Positions 23,668 through 35,790 are shown, counted from the stretch's first letter. The stretch is DNA of 64,000 nt from Sipunculus nudus (GCA_026874595.1 CM049309.1:39387079-39451078), one strand, 5' to 3'. Numbers and translations are program-made. The notes: generated by a model not told the origin, from the sequence alone.

Positions 23668-26550
23668 GTGGGTTATATAGGACAGAAATCAGTACATATA
23701 AATATACCGGGTAAGTTGATACTGCCAGTTAAAAAAAGGTATAGAGAGCGCTCCTGTGCCAGGATGAGGAGCCTAGCTGCCCGAACCAAAAGGCGCTCCT
23801 TCAGCAACGTAATACTGTAAACTTGCAAAGATTTGTGGTAAATATATTAAACAAGGCCCTAGGCTTATTTTTGCTCGTATACATACATTCGTACATTTAA
23901 AATCTCAAAGGCCTAAGCCGGAGTAGGGGCCGAGCCGAATGGATCCCTGAAATCTTGTTGATAACAAAAGCTTTGCGTTTATATTAAAAAATCATAAGTT
24001 GGACAAATATTTATGACGACGTTTCATCACCCAAAACAGGCCGAGACAGGCTGCTGTACTGTTTCAGGTCTCGGCGTAGTAAAGCCATAAAGTTAATCCA
24101 TGGTTAAGATGCGTTAACGATTTAAGATGTAGGTTTCACGGTTAAGTCCATCTTTATTGCATGAGCAGGCGTTACTTATCGCCGGATATATCGTGTGCGC
24201 ACGAGACGATTTTCTGTGTTTCCTATACGAGCCATCGTACATAATATCGTACGGTACGACATTTCATTATATAATTGATAGATTTGATGCAATAGACGTT
24301 TAGAGTTATTTGTTTAAATGTCCACTTCTTTTAACTGTGACAGGTTTGTGGGGCCTCGTCAATAATGCTGGTATTGCTGCTCCGGTAGTACCTGTAAAGT
24401 TCACAACAGTTGATATATACCGTTCCGTTATGGATGTTAATCTGCTTGGGCTAATAGACATGACCTTGACCTTCCTACCTTTGATCAGACGTGGCGGCGG
24501 CCGGATTGTAAACGTTTCAAGCGTTTTCGGTCGGACTTGCACTCCAGGTGGCGGCCCTTACAATGTGTCCAAATTTGGCGTCGAGGCTTTTTCTGACTGC
24601 ATGCGGTGAGTATATATGTGTGATGAAATAATAATAATGATAATAATAATAATAAAAATGACCAGATGTGGTCGGACATAGGTCCTCAGAGGGCCCTTCA
24701 TATCTAGTAGTGTGCGATTAGTTTACAAAAAAGTTTAGTTAAAAATATGAAAAAAAACAGGAACAGGTTTTTATCAATGTGCACGAGGGAACAAAAATCC
24801 TTCTAGTTCAAATCATATTAAACATGATGTATTTGAAATAATGTGTGCAATGCAAAATTATCTATCGTACTTTGCGGCCAAGTTTGATTTCGCGACAGAA
24901 AAGTTTCTGATTGTGGTCTGTTTGTGGTGTCCGAAAATCTCCCTTAGCCCCCTGGCAGCCATATTTGAATTCGAGCAAATCTGTAATTAAATATGAAGTC
25001 CTTATAGGCATCAATCATCCCTGTGATTTTAAGATGAAAGATTAAGGGTATTCTGTTTATGAAAATGTTTGCGACAGATAATCTCTGACTGTAGTCTGGT
25101 CGCCATATTGGATTTTTGGTAGGTGTGTAATCGACGGGGATGGAGCCTTCATTGGTACCAATTATCCATGTGAATTTGAGAAAGACCAAGCATGTTCTTG
25201 TTGAGTTATCGCGCGCGAAAGAAAATCAGCGATCGGGCTGTGGCGGCCATATTGGAATTACGAGAGGTCTGTAATTCAATAGGTCTGAAGCCCTCATAGG
25301 TACTAATAATCCCTTTGAATTTGGGAAAGCTGCAGTAGGTTGATGATGAGTTATCGCGCACGAAAGAAAATCAGCGATCGGGCTGTGGCGGCCCTATAGG
25401 AATTCAGACAGGTCTGTAATTCGATAGGTCTGAAGCCCTCATAGGTACCAATCATCCTTGTGAAATTGTGAAAGCTGCTGTAGGTTGTTGTTGAGTTACT
25501 GCGTGCGAAAGAAAACAGCGATCGGGCTGTGGCGGCCATATTTGAATTCAGACAGGTCTGTTATTCAATAGGCCTAGAACAGAAGCGGATCCAGGGGGGG
25601 GGGGGGGGGTCCAGGGGGTCCGGACCCCCCTTTTTTCACCAGAAACAAGGTTTTTTTAAGGTTTTTTTAAGGGCTTCAGACAAAATTTTGCGGCCCCCCC
25701 TTTTCCAGACCTGGGGACCTTTATTTTAGGGTTTCATTACTCCTGGGTTGGACCCCCCGTTTTCCCAAATCCTGGATCCGCCCCTGTAGAGCCCTTATAG
25801 GTACCAACCATCCCTGTGAATTTGAGAAAGCTGCAGTAGGTTGTTGTTAAGTAATCGCGCGCGAAAGAAAATCAGCGATCGGGCTGAAGCGGCCATATTG
25901 GAATTCAGACAGGTCTGTTATTCGATAGGTCTGGAGCCCTTATAGGTACCAATCATACCTGTGAATTCGGGAAAGCTGAAGTATCTTGTTGTTAATTTAT
26001 CGCGCGCGAATGAAAGTTTCCCTAACGGAAGGACGGAAGTACGGAAGGACGGATGGACGGAAGGACGGACGGACGGACTGAGACGGTGATCACTATAGGG
26101 CACCGCTCTAATGATTATTCGTTGATATATTGTTTCATTCACCTCTCACAGGATGGAGCTACTTCAAGCAGGCCTCCATGTAGCCATTCTGGAGCCAGGA
26201 TTTTTCAAAACGGAACTAAAGAATTCCGCACTAAGATTATTGGAGCTTATCATCAATGGAATGGATCCCAAGCTGAAGGAAGCGTGCGGCCCAGAGTTCT
26301 TCGAGCGAAGTATAGTGGTTTCAAATGAATTATTTATAGATTTAATGAAGTGTGAATTCGATCTTTATCACACAAAGCGACGGACTGAACATACAGTAAT
26401 ATATATATATATATAGATATAGATATAAAATAACGACCACATTTCACGGATCGAAAATTTTTGTGCTCTCTCTATCAGACCTCGCATATAGACGACCACC
26501 TCAAAAATGCGAACACTTTATCGAAATCCTGTTGGTGGTCGTAATGGTCG

Positions 26551-26605
<55 letters not shown>

Positions 26606-26924
26606 TAGATAAATTCAATATAAATACATATTAAAGACCATACAAATATTCATATTTAGGAAAAAAATTTGTTCTTCTTTTCACGCAGTAAAACAAAGGC
26701 ACGAAGATATTGTGGCCATTATTGCGTCTCCAGACACTCACTTGGTGACGGACGCTATGGAGCATGCGCTGTTCGCCGTTCGTCCACGTGCACGTTACGT
26801 CATCGGTTACGATGCACGATACAAATGGATTCCGTTGGCGTGGTTACCGGAGTGGATTTCTGACAAATATCTCCAAAGTTATCAACCAGAGCCCGTGCCT
26901 GAGTCGTTTCACTCTGATAATTGA
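23343..26924 (+). CDS. SDR9C-type retinol / 17-beta-hydroxysteroid dehydrogenase, copy 1 (intact, 4 exons)
   Basis: Joined exons 23343-23667, 24344-24605, 26152-26309 and 26689-26924 encode 326 residues with all phases consistent. Residues ~3-20 form an N-terminal hydrophobic anchor. TGCDSGFG (39-46) is the NAD(P)-binding glycine motif and NNAG is at 115-118. The catalytic set is Asn141 (DVNLLG), Ser168 (VSS), and Tyr181/Lys185 (YNVSK). LEPGFFKT follows in the substrate/cofactor loop. The length and TGCDSGFG/GLWGLVNNAG signatures match the RDH16/RDH7, HSD17B6 and DHRS9 group (SDR9C), usually ER-membrane enzymes oxidising retinol or steroid hydroxyls. Which substrate is used cannot be read from sequence. 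The start is set at 23343 because copy 2 keeps this ATG but loses the longer upstream frame that opens at 23139. A polyadenylation signal AATAAA lies at 27281. Confidence 0.9.
24344..24605 (+). CDS. SDR copy 1 exon 2: NNAG, catalytic Ser and YxxxK
   Basis: The acceptor is AACTGTGACAG and the donor GTGAGT at 24606. It encodes GLWGLVNNAGIAAP, DVNLLGLIDMTL, RIVNVSSVFGR and PYNVSKFGVEAFSDCM, i.e. the whole active site. Confidence 0.92.
24620..26151. repeat. SDR copy 1 intron 2: ~145-bp satellite array plus GGAC microsatellite
   Basis: From about 24900 to 26080 the intron holds tandem units with GCGCGAAAGAAAATCAGCG, ATCGGGCTGTGGCGGCCATA and GTCTGTAATTCAATAGGTCT. Equivalent points fall at 25203, 25348, 25493, 25849 (after discounting the MITE plus its duplication) and 25994, giving a ~145-bp period. 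The first units are more diverged. The array ends in a GGACGGAAGGACGGAC-type microsatellite (~26030-26078) and then GGTGATCACTATAGGGCACC. The same array is in copy 2. Confidence 0.88.
25579..25787. mobile_element. 209-bp MITE inserted into the satellite of copy 1 only
   Basis: It begins ACAGAAGCGGATCCAGG and ends CCTGGATCCGCCCCTGT, so the outer 17 bp are inverted repeats with two mismatches. Copy 2 of the duplication has the uninterrupted sequence GCCTAGAGCCC at the same point, whereas copy 1 reads GCCTAGA-element-AGAGCCC. The duplicated target is AGA (or TAGA if the element is one base shorter on the right). It includes a long G-run. Confidence 0.85.
26152..26309 (+). CDS. SDR copy 1 exon 3
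   Basis: The acceptor is CACCTCTCACAG (ending 26151) and the donor GTATAG at 26310. It enters in phase 2, completing an Arg codon, and leaves in phase 1. It encodes MELLQAGLHVAILEPGFFKT and a helix ending in PEFFER. Reading continues past the donor into intronic sequence, but exon 4 only joins in phase from 26309. Confidence 0.87.
26395..26605. mobile_element. pogo-like fragment between (TA)n arrays in SDR copy 1 intron 3
   Basis: The segment with GACCACCTCAAAAATGCG and TTTATCGAAATCCTGTTGG matches the interior of the pogo-like MITE at 16023-16204, where the corresponding text is ATTTATCGAGGTCCCGTTGG. TA arrays surround it. Copy 2 lacks this insert and has a single TA array instead. Confidence 0.6.
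26689..26924 (+). CDS. SDR copy 1 exon 4: C-terminus and stop
   Basis: The acceptor is CTTTTCACGCAG (ending 26688). It encodes KQRHEDIVAIIASPDTHLV, the MEHALFAVRPRARYVIGYDA segment typical of the SDR9C C-terminal domain, the WIPLAWLPEWISD hydrophobic helix, and a short Pro-rich tail. TGA is at 26922-26924. Confidence 0.9.
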
Positions 26925-27054
26925 AGTCTAAAGTTTTCAAAATTACTGAAGTGCAACTAGATTTATAATGAGTACGAACAAGTTTCACAATTTGTGTGGA
27001 TACATTTGTTAACTGACAATATTTTTTTACCTTGATTAACAATGGACCGGCAAT

Positions 27055-27165
27055 TGCTCTCTCTCTCTCTCTCTTTCTCTCTCAAGCGTGGCCAGGCGAT
27101 AAAGTGTGAAAGAACATCTTCGATCGTTGTTTGGTCGTTCTCTCTTTCAGTTTCTGTTTCACTTG

Positions 27166-27228
<63 letters not shown>

Positions 27229-27232
27229 GTGT
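27055..27232. repeat. (CT)n / spacer / (TA)n repeat downstream of SDR copy 1
   Basis: A CT-rich array, a core with GATAAAGTGTGAAAGAACAT, then TTTCTGTTTCACTTGG and a TA array. It is the counterpart of 40310-40443 and a relative of 21607-21780. Confidence 0.7.
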
Positions 27233-27280
27233 GTGTGTAGTATTATGAATCGGTTTTAAAAGCATTATCGTTGATTGAAC

Positions 27281-27286
27281 AATAAA
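27281..27286 (+). promoter_or_regulatory. Candidate polyadenylation signal of SDR copy 1
   Basis: AATAAA lies in the 3' flank, about 360 bp after the stop codon. It is conserved in copy 2 at 40487-40492 within the same context (GAACAATAAAAACGAC). Confidence 0.45.
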
Positions 27287-27359
27287 AACGACAGATGATC
27301 GATTATTAATCGATTATTTTATGTCTGCTTATATTACCTTGAAATCTGCTGTATTCCTT

Positions 27360-30153
27360 AGGGGCGTACCTAGCCTCATTGTACGCTCCCGGGGCAGCGG
27401 AAATCTTGCGCTGCTAAAGAAGATACTGATTTTCCCGCTGCCTGGTTTGACAGTTTATGATACATTTAGACACTAGGTGGTGGGTCGTAGTCTGGCGGCC
27501 AACTAAATGCCAGTTATAAAACACTCGACAGACATAATGGCTTCGCCCATAGCCGCGCTTCATGTGCGCTTCAAGTGCACTCTGAGTGGTTAATCTTAGA
27601 AAAAAATAGCCGAATTTTAATTGCTCCATCTACGTTCTCGCATCATCGACCGATTCGATAATGACATTAAGACCATGTTAGCGTATCCATGTATCCTTTG
27701 CCAGCAAAACGGAAACCAGCCAGCGAGGTGTGCACGGAACCTATGCTGTTTCATTTCGTTTGAATTACAGCTCACCGGCCAGGCATCCTATGTACACAAG
27801 AAACTGTAAAAACCACGCGTTGGGCCATTTTCTCTGAGCCTGTGGCCTGTTCAGACTGTTGCCGGGGCAATGAGCTGTCACTCAAAACGAAATGAACAAC
27901 ATTGGCTCCGTGCATTCCTCGCTTGGCTGGTAAACCATTTTGTCTGCCAGCACAGGGTCTCATCTGATTGGACCAAAATAGTGTGCTCCCCTCTGGTGTA
28001 GCGATTCAGGATACGAGGTCAAAACAAACAGCGCTTACGATACAGGTAGTAGGCCTATAGGTAGAGCGCTGTGTAAAGAGCGTAGCCTCATTGCCTCCCG
28101 CTGCGGTCTTGGAAATTGCCGCCCCTCTTACAAAACATTACAAAACTGGACAACATATAGATACATATCACGTCAAAATTTTTTGTTATAGGTTTTCAGT
28201 TGAAAACAACTTCAACAAACCAATTATATGGATGAATTCATTAGCAGGGTATTTTTCGCCTCTCATTTAAGAACAATCATCATTCTGTTATGTAAATCAA
28301 AAGAACGTTCTAACTTCAAATATGTATATTTCATTATTAAGTGCACTGAATTGAATAAATTATAACTAGAAAAAATACACTGCAGGATACAAATATTATG
28401 TGGTAACTTTTTTTCAAGGAAACATGATTTATGATCAGCTTAAACCCAACATGAAAAAAAAAACTTCATTTGCTGAGGGTTGTTAATACCATGTCACTTC
28501 TATAATGCAACATCCTGTCATCTCATATGACAGCAGCTACACCTTATAGAGCGCTGTGATATATGCACGGTACCGCAACAAGCAAGGCACATGTACTTGA
28601 GTCTTAACTCAAATCGCGTAATTTTATGGATTATATGTAGCCAGGACATGTTAAATGATTTCAGATAAAAAATCCTATGTTTGATTGACCTGTGACTTTT
28701 TTGTTAATTAACAATATCCTCATAGTTAAAAGCATGATTTATCTGACTTTATAAACTTAAGGTAATCCCTCTTTTGTAAAATTGACCAGAAAACGTGGAT
28801 ATCACACAGGCTGCTTGTTTTATTTATATTAACGTGTTTATAATATGTTGGGCCCCGCCAAAATAAAACAATTTCAACAAGGGCATCTGGTAGCAAGACA
28901 GAGCTTTGCAAATGGAGTTTTGCAACAAGTGACCTTTCAGCCGCCGCATATATGCAACCTACCACCTTAGATGAAATGTTTTTTAACTTTTGTCAAAATT
29001 GCTGTGTTTCCAAACATGTTGTTGATTAACAAGTTCACATATTCTTCACGGAGACCTTATAGGAACTTTTTTTAAAAATTCCCTTTTCCAAAATGACCCT
29101 AAGATCATTAACATATACACAGAGGAAGCCAGAAATCACAAATTCTTTTTTCAAAATGTAGGTGACTGGGCACCTTCACATTATTTGAAATGATTTGTCA
29201 CAACACAAAACAATTATCTGTAGGTAGTTGATCATTTAACGGTTTATAAAGGTACAGGCAAATATATTTTTATTTCACTTTTGAACTTTAATAAATAACA
29301 CTCATAACTGATACGTATAATGTAGCATAGGGGCCAGTAGCTAGGATTCATCCCGCCGGACATTGATAATAGATTAATATTTGAAATGCGATCTTAAAGA
29401 TAAAATAACTCCTACATAGGTCTGGGTGAAAGCTTGTTACTATTCACGTTTCATAAACGGTCATATTAACTTTGAATTCTAGAACCAGTGGTAAATCAAA
29501 AGACGCAGAAATTTAGGTAGTACGCAATCCATTCACGATTGTGAAACGTTTGTATTTTAACGGACTCTTGTAAGAGTGAGGGAAATCATGTTGTTTCAAG
29601 TTGTTTCAAGTTGTTTCAAGCTGTTTAAAAATCATGAAATTTTGGAGAATTCTAAAGTTCAAGGGTAGAAATTCTTTATAACTTCTAAGGAAAGAGTGCC
29701 ATAATTGATCATAATATTTTCCGCACAGTGTGTAAGACAGACACCCCACCCCAACCACCAGGGCCATAATTTTGTCTTTTAGCACATTTTAGTGCCCCTA
29801 GGTTTTTCTGTGACCATACACGGCCCTGAAATACTCGCTTTTGCGTGCATGACTGGTCAGATTATCGATGGCGTTCTGACATTGCAAGACCGGTATATAT
29901 GGAGATTGTTAGCAAATCATTTGGTATGTTCAACTGCCCAGTTTACAATTCTTGAAATACTCGAAATAAGACACAGCCAAAAAACCCCAAACATTTAGTT
30001 CTTTTTTCACCAATCATGAAAAAGGCCAAATTTTTACTTATTGAGGAAATCATCATGCCATTTCATCATAATAATTCCCCGAAATGCCGCCCCCTAAGCA
30101 TGTGCCGCCGGGCTGGACCGCCCCTGTGCCCTCCCTTAGGTACGCCACTGCGT
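27360..30153. mobile_element. Composite hAT-like block, unit 1
   Basis: The left edge has AGGGGCGTACCTAGCC and the right edge TTAGGTACGCCACTG, inverted relatives of the hAT end CAGTGGCGTACC. A second internal copy of the left edge (TAGCCTCATTGCCTCCCGC) at about 28083 suggests an insertion of ~0.7 kb that copy 2 lacks. The interior is AT-rich with no transposase, and contains the repeat also found at 1360-1560. A counterpart occupies about 40545-42718. Confidence 0.55.
29590..29632. repeat. 10-bp tandem repeat, TTGTTTCAAG x 3-4
   Basis: Three near-perfect copies of TTGTTTCAAG and a degenerate fourth. The equivalent place in unit 2 (~42230) lacks the array. Confidence 0.85.
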
Positions 30154-30300
30154 ATACTAGTAACTAAAATAATCACTCCAGTAAATAGTCTGTCTGACAT
30201 ATACATTAGTATTAATAATGAAACATCAATCCACCCGCATCTGTGGTGGACTTTCCCGTCTGACGTTTTGACGCTCTATTTTACTTTGTGTTCGTATAAA

Positions 30301-30637
30301 GCCGCGTGTCCACTTGTACGTATGCGGTGCGTGTGCGGTGCGGATACGTAAGCGGATTTGAGTGTGTGTGTGTGTGTCCATTAAATACGTTTGTCAGTGC
30401 GTTTTTAGGTCTTCCACTCTCTTTCACCTCTACAAACAGGCACGACTCCGCATGCGTTTCCGCATGCGTTTCCGTACCCCCGGCACCATGGTACGGTTTT
30501 AAAAAAAGTATCTGTTTGCGCACGCCGCACGCACTCCGCACCGCATAAGTTAACACGCCTTCTTTTTTTACATATGCGGGATTTAAAACGCGTCCCCATC
30601 CGCATCCGTATCCGTACCGCATAAGTGGACACGCAGC
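30301..30637. mobile_element. ~337-bp inverted-repeat element, copy 2 of the 8.6-kb family
   Basis: It starts GCCGCGTGTCCACTTG and ends ATAAGTGGACACGCAGC. Subterminal sequences carry repeated GCGGTGCGGATACG on the left and CGCATCCGTATCCG on the right. Unit 2 of the segmental duplication diverges at this point (~42810) and does not contain the element. Confidence 0.8.
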
Positions 30638-31699
30638 TTAACTCTGCGTTGATGAAAGGATTAGATAAGCATACATAATCATTTTTAATCCGATCGGACT
30701 TACACTTGATTTATTCAATGGATGACATAAACGTCGGTAGTGAAATGTACAAAGAAATATGAAGCAAGCAGAGTTATTATGCCAGGTGTGACACTGAAAT
30801 GAACAAATTGTTTCTTCGCGAAACATGTCAGTTTCAGTCCCTAATTCGACGTGCACCTGTTTGAACTTGGTAACCCGAAGGTAGTAAGCACACCCTAAAT
30901 AAATTGAGCTTGAGACGATCTTGTACATTTTGGGCAAAGGTAAAATATGTTAAGGCTTTGTAATCGATCGATTCTATATAAATTGTATAAATAAAGTATT
31001 ACAAGACAATTCAAAACTAAAATGAAGTTGTTTTTGCATGTCTTCCTGTGGGCCTCCCATCGATAATGTCAAATCATTTGCAAATATTTTTATATTCGGC
31101 TGATATGACCTTGAAGATGAGGGTCTTAGGTTTTCAAGCACTTCATTTGAATATAGATTCGTTTCTGTTTTAACGAACTGTTATGGAGCGGACTTATAGC
31201 ACCTTATTTTATCATAATACCAAATGTTTTTGCCAAATATGGATAGGTTGAAGGCATGAGATGATTTGAGTCATTTGCCAGTGCCCTATATTATTACATG
31301 AATAGTAAATATGATAAATACAACACGAATTGGTTTCCAAGCACTTCCACGTAAATACTGCAGTACAGCCCAAATATGGCTATTTCGTATCGCAATTTTC
31401 ATTCCCAAATATCATAACCTGGTGTATTTTTACGTCTTGCTTCAAGACGTATATGGATTTCTCTATAGCCTCTTAGTCCCCAAATACATTTTATGCCAGT
31501 CGGGCTAACCGGAATTCGATAAAATATAATAGAACATTTGGAGACACACAGAACAAAACTATATTCTCCTATTTTCATAGTTTGATATTTCTACATTATT
31601 GAATGTACTTGAATCCTGCGTCTTATACTCAATACTGCTAATTTCGACACGTTTTTTTCAGGTGTTATACTATTAGTAGGATTTGTTTGTCTGTACACA

Positions 31700-34240
31700 A
31701 TTCTGGCTAGGCTAGGTAGTACAGTAGCGCTGAGACGTGTTCTCGATAATTGCATTCCCTTTATCTCACACAAAAACTGAGCACTCACTTGGTCGGGCAA
31801 TCCCGCTGCCCAAAATTTCGTGGTAGCATTATAGTACGTGGTACATTTAATGGACGTCTATTTTTTTTTATATAACGCACTCCCAAAGACCATTCCTGTT
31901 TCCGGTTTGGGGCGAGCAGTTAGTTATGATTTCAAATAGTCTTTCATAGTTGAAAGTCTTGGTTGTACAAAGCTCCCGTCATAAGATCTCTTTGAAGACG
32001 ACATTTGGTGTAAGTGTTCTGTCTTTGAGTTGACCTTGTGTCTCGGTCTTGATGACTTGGACGAATACGTTCCGGTACGAATGGTATTCTGTCCTCCGAT
32101 AAACCCGGAGCATATGTATGTCGAAAATCAGGACAATCGGTACTGTGGTAAAAGAGGATATATGGAAAATCACACAAATCGCGTTACGCAATTAATATAT
32201 AGATCCATTATACTTATGGTGTTATGAATAAAAATCTTATTTTAACATTGAAATTGGCAGGAAATTTTTTTCGGAGAAGTTGTCATGAAAAATGAAATCA
32301 TTTTTATATGAAAATATATTATGTTGAACAACGATATTTACAGTTGCCCTCGGAGCCCGTAAATCCACCAGTAAAAAAAAAAAAAAGGTAAGTTTGCATG
32401 GTAGTACTGTAATGCTGAGACGTGTTCTCGATAATTGCATTCCCATTATCACTCACAAAAACTGAGTACTCAAATCGTCGGGCAAACCTTCAACGCTAAA
32501 GTTCATGGTAGCGTAAGGTATGTTGTACATTTAATAGCTGTATATATTTTTTTTAAATATCACCCACACCAACATACCATTCCTGTTTGAAAGCTGAGCC
32601 ACCTACTTTCGGGTATTTATAATTCTTTTAATGATCCCCTTTCAAGCATTCTCCTCATGCAAGATCTTGTCTATGAAGGGATTCCTTGTGCATTATAGAC
32701 CTTATCCCTACGCGGAGGTTGCCTTTTGAGAAAGGATCACCAATGGGGATTAAACGAACCAGTGTCCGCGAAATGCACGAAAACCCCACATAGAGCCCCC
32801 CGAGAAAGCTTAGTCCCGGCATCACACACTCTATGGCCTTTGTGTTACCAGGCCCGAACGCACAAAGAAAAGGGGCGCCCGTTGGGGGCAAATATTTAAA
32901 TTATTAATTATGCATGTAATACGCAAATATTGCAAATAAAAGTGGGTATAATATCTTCGAATAAACCCGGGAGCATACGTATGTCGAAAATCACGGCAAT
33001 CCGTAGGGGGTATCAGAGGAGATACGGAAAATCACAGTAATTGCGTTACGCTATGAATATATAGATCCATCATATGTATGCTGTTGTGGATAAAAATATT
33101 TCGGAACAGCTTTCGAAACATGTTTCGGATCAGTGTACAGTCGCACACGGTGGCTCCATGCCAGTGCCTGACATGTAGTCGGGGTCTTTGACTAATAGTG
33201 ACTTACACATGTACCATGTGATTTGAGAAACTGATCAAGAATATCACCTTTAAAAAAAAATAAACCGTCCATGGAATAAAACTTAGTAGAAAATTCAAAA
33301 GTACTAGATTTATTAGTGAAAATAGTAACAATGATGGACAAGACTTGCACGTAATAAGCATACATACTGAATGAAAGAATAAAAAGTCTTTAAAAACAAA
33401 GCGCATCACATAATCATTAATGAAAATGTTATGGCACATGCATGTAAAAGAAACAAATACTAATACAAACGTATTAAATTTACATTTTTACAGGAATTTA
33501 CATTGTAACTGTAGTATTGAGAAAAAATCTCGATTAACAAAACATCTTAAGCCAATTTCATCTGTTTACAACTTTGGTGGTGCCACACCACACGTGTACA
33601 CATCACACTGTACCAACCATGACGAGAATTTGGTTAACATTTTCTTTACATCTGTTACATAGTTGGCCTACATGTGTTGGTGAATGTTTGTCAAGGGCCT
33701 CGGTCGCATGCATGACTCTGGACTTCGTGCTCTGCAACAACTGCACAACCATCACCGATTCCTGCAACCCGGTAGATGTGCACTCAAGCAAATCAGGTCA
33801 TGCGAGGGGGGTCGCAGGAAGGAGCCCTTTTCGTTCGACCCACCGGTCACAGGAAGCCTGCAAAACAATACTTTCAAAGATACCCCTTTTGAGAAGGGAT
33901 CGCCGGTTGGGATTATTTCGGGCCGATGACCGCGACATGTACGAAAACCTCAGATAGGGCCCCCGGAGTAAAACTCTGTCACGCCTCCACACACTCTATC
34001 GCCTTTGTGTTACCAGCCCCGAAGACACATAGAAAAGAGGAAGCGTGGGGGAGCAAATATTAAAATTATTAATTATGCACGTTACACGCAAATATTGAAA
34101 ATTAAAGTGTGTGGAATCTCTTCGGACAAACCTGGAGCATATGTATGTTGAAAATCAGGGCAATCCGTACGGTGGTATCAGAGTAGATACGGAAAACACA
34201 TAAATCGCCTTACTCTATTAATATATAAATAATACGTTAC
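31700..34240. repeat. Cluster of short dispersed repeats (two families)
   Basis: Family 1 contains GCTGAGACGTGTTCTCGATA and occurs at about 31720, 32400 and 44050. Family 2 contains GAGCATATGTATGTCGAAAA followed by CAATCCGTACGG-type sequence and occurs at about 32108, 32970, 34135 and 44460, usually following a segment with CACACACTCTATGGCCTTTG (32825, 33990). They form a patchwork between the two dehydrogenase units. No gene was recognised. Confidence 0.65.
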
Positions 34241-34439
34241 CAGGTAACATGCAAGATTCCGGTTTACCGCTACTTCGTTATTACATTTGATAAATAACTA
34301 AGTATGAAATATTGTTAACAAATAAAACACGATTGTAACCACTGGCATTATGATAACATAAAGAACATCCCATGCTTAATAAATGTGAAAGGAGGGCCTT
34401 AAGTAAGTGAAAAATAAGTAATTAATATAAAATTATAAA

Positions 34440-35790
34440 GCTCATGCATGCAAAGAATCATGGTGAACAACATTCAGATACTGGAGCTTTTGTATCAATA
34501 TTTTAATTATTCTGCTGGGGGGGGTGGGATTTTTGAGCCCCGTAGCTCCGAGGATATGGGTAACCGAGACTTTATTTTAAGTTTCCAAGGAAATTTTCAT
34601 GGACCTACCTAGATGTCCTGTAAGAAGTTTCTAGATCCAGTGGTTACGCTTTGTACCCTGTTAACAGATAAGTCTTTATTTGAAGGTCTAAAAAAAGGAG
34701 AAAAAATGCGTAAAAATTCGAAAAATACAGCTGGCGTCACCATTTTGCAGGAACTGATGGAATAACCATGATCAATAACCATGCAAAGAATCATGGCGAT
34801 CAATGCATTAGTTGTTCAGATACAGGAGCTTTTGTACCATATATTAAATTATTCTGAGGGTAATAACGAGCCCCTTAGCTCGAAGGATATGGGTAACAGA
34901 GACCTAATTTCACGTTTCGGCAGAGACTTTATCATGGACTTTTTATGGACTTCCCTTGATGTCAAGTTATAAGATTCCAGGTTCAGCAGTTACGATTTAT
35001 GCCCTGTTAACAGATGACAGCATCCCTGAAGATATCACAAATAGAGGAAAAACATTGGTAAAATTAGAAAAAATACAGGTGGCTCCACCAGTTTGCAGCA
35101 ACTGATGGAACACTCCATGAACAATATTGTTGCAAATAATAATGGTGATCAATGCATTAGATATTCAGATACTGGAGTTTTGTATCAATTTTAAATTATT
35201 TTGAGGGGTAAATACGTGCCCCTTAGCTCGAAGGATATGGGTAACATAGACCTAATTTCACGTTTCGCCAGAGACTTTATCATGGACTTCCCTTAATTTC
35301 AAGTTAGAAGATTCAAGGTCCAGCGGTTACTATTTGTGCCCTGTTAACAGGTGAGAGCTTCTTTGAAGGTATCAAAAGAGAGAAAAAATTCGTAAAAATT
35401 AGGAAAAAAATACAGGCGGCGCCTCCGGTTTGCGGGAACTGATAGAACGCTTTTTGATCAATATTCATGCAAAGAATCATGACGATCAATGCGGTAGTTA
35501 TTCAGGTACTTGAGCTTTGTGTCAATTTTTTTTATTATTCTGGGGGGGGGGGATACTTACGAGTCCCAAAGCTCGGAGAATATGGGTAGCAGAGACCTAA
35601 TTTCAGGTATCCAAAATGATTTTTCATGGGCCTCCCTCGATTTCAAATTAGAAGATTCCAATTCTAACGGTTACGATTTGTGCCTTGTTTACGGACGACG
35701 GACGAAGAGTGATCGCAAAAGCACAGATGACTTGCAGTCAGCTGAGCTAAAAATCAGGAGATACAATTTAACAATGAATAAATGAGTCAC
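34440..35790. repeat. Satellite-type array, ~335-350-bp monomers, four copies
   Basis: Units recur at 34451, 34784, 35133 and 35470, marked by CAAAGAATCATGG, GTTCAGATACAGGAGCTTTT and GCTCGAAGGATATGGGTAAC. The array ends in TTTACGGACGACGGACGAAG followed by GTGATCGC and a short hairpin (GACTTGCAGTC). Another two-unit array of the same family is at about 49130-49680. Confidence 0.85.

Larger units (their letters stand above)
22860..33130. repeat. Tandem segmental duplication, unit 1
   Basis: Starting at CTGTACCAGTAAGTATGGGT, this unit is collinear with the unit starting near 36345. It covers the dehydrogenase gene, the DNA downstream of it, the hAT-like block, and repeat-rich DNA up to a motif like AATATTTCGGAACAGC. 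Gene start codons are 13,491 bp apart. Units differ by many substitutions and by several indels of 0.1-0.7 kb. Confidence 0.85.

Noticed and set aside
24900-26100. CRISPR array
   Set aside because: The repeats are 145-bp tandem monomers without spacers in an intron of a spliced eukaryotic gene.
33574-33992. Overlapping frames with Cys/Thr-rich translations on both strands
   Set aside because: They fall in the dispersed-repeat cluster and none shows a domain or consistent splice sites.
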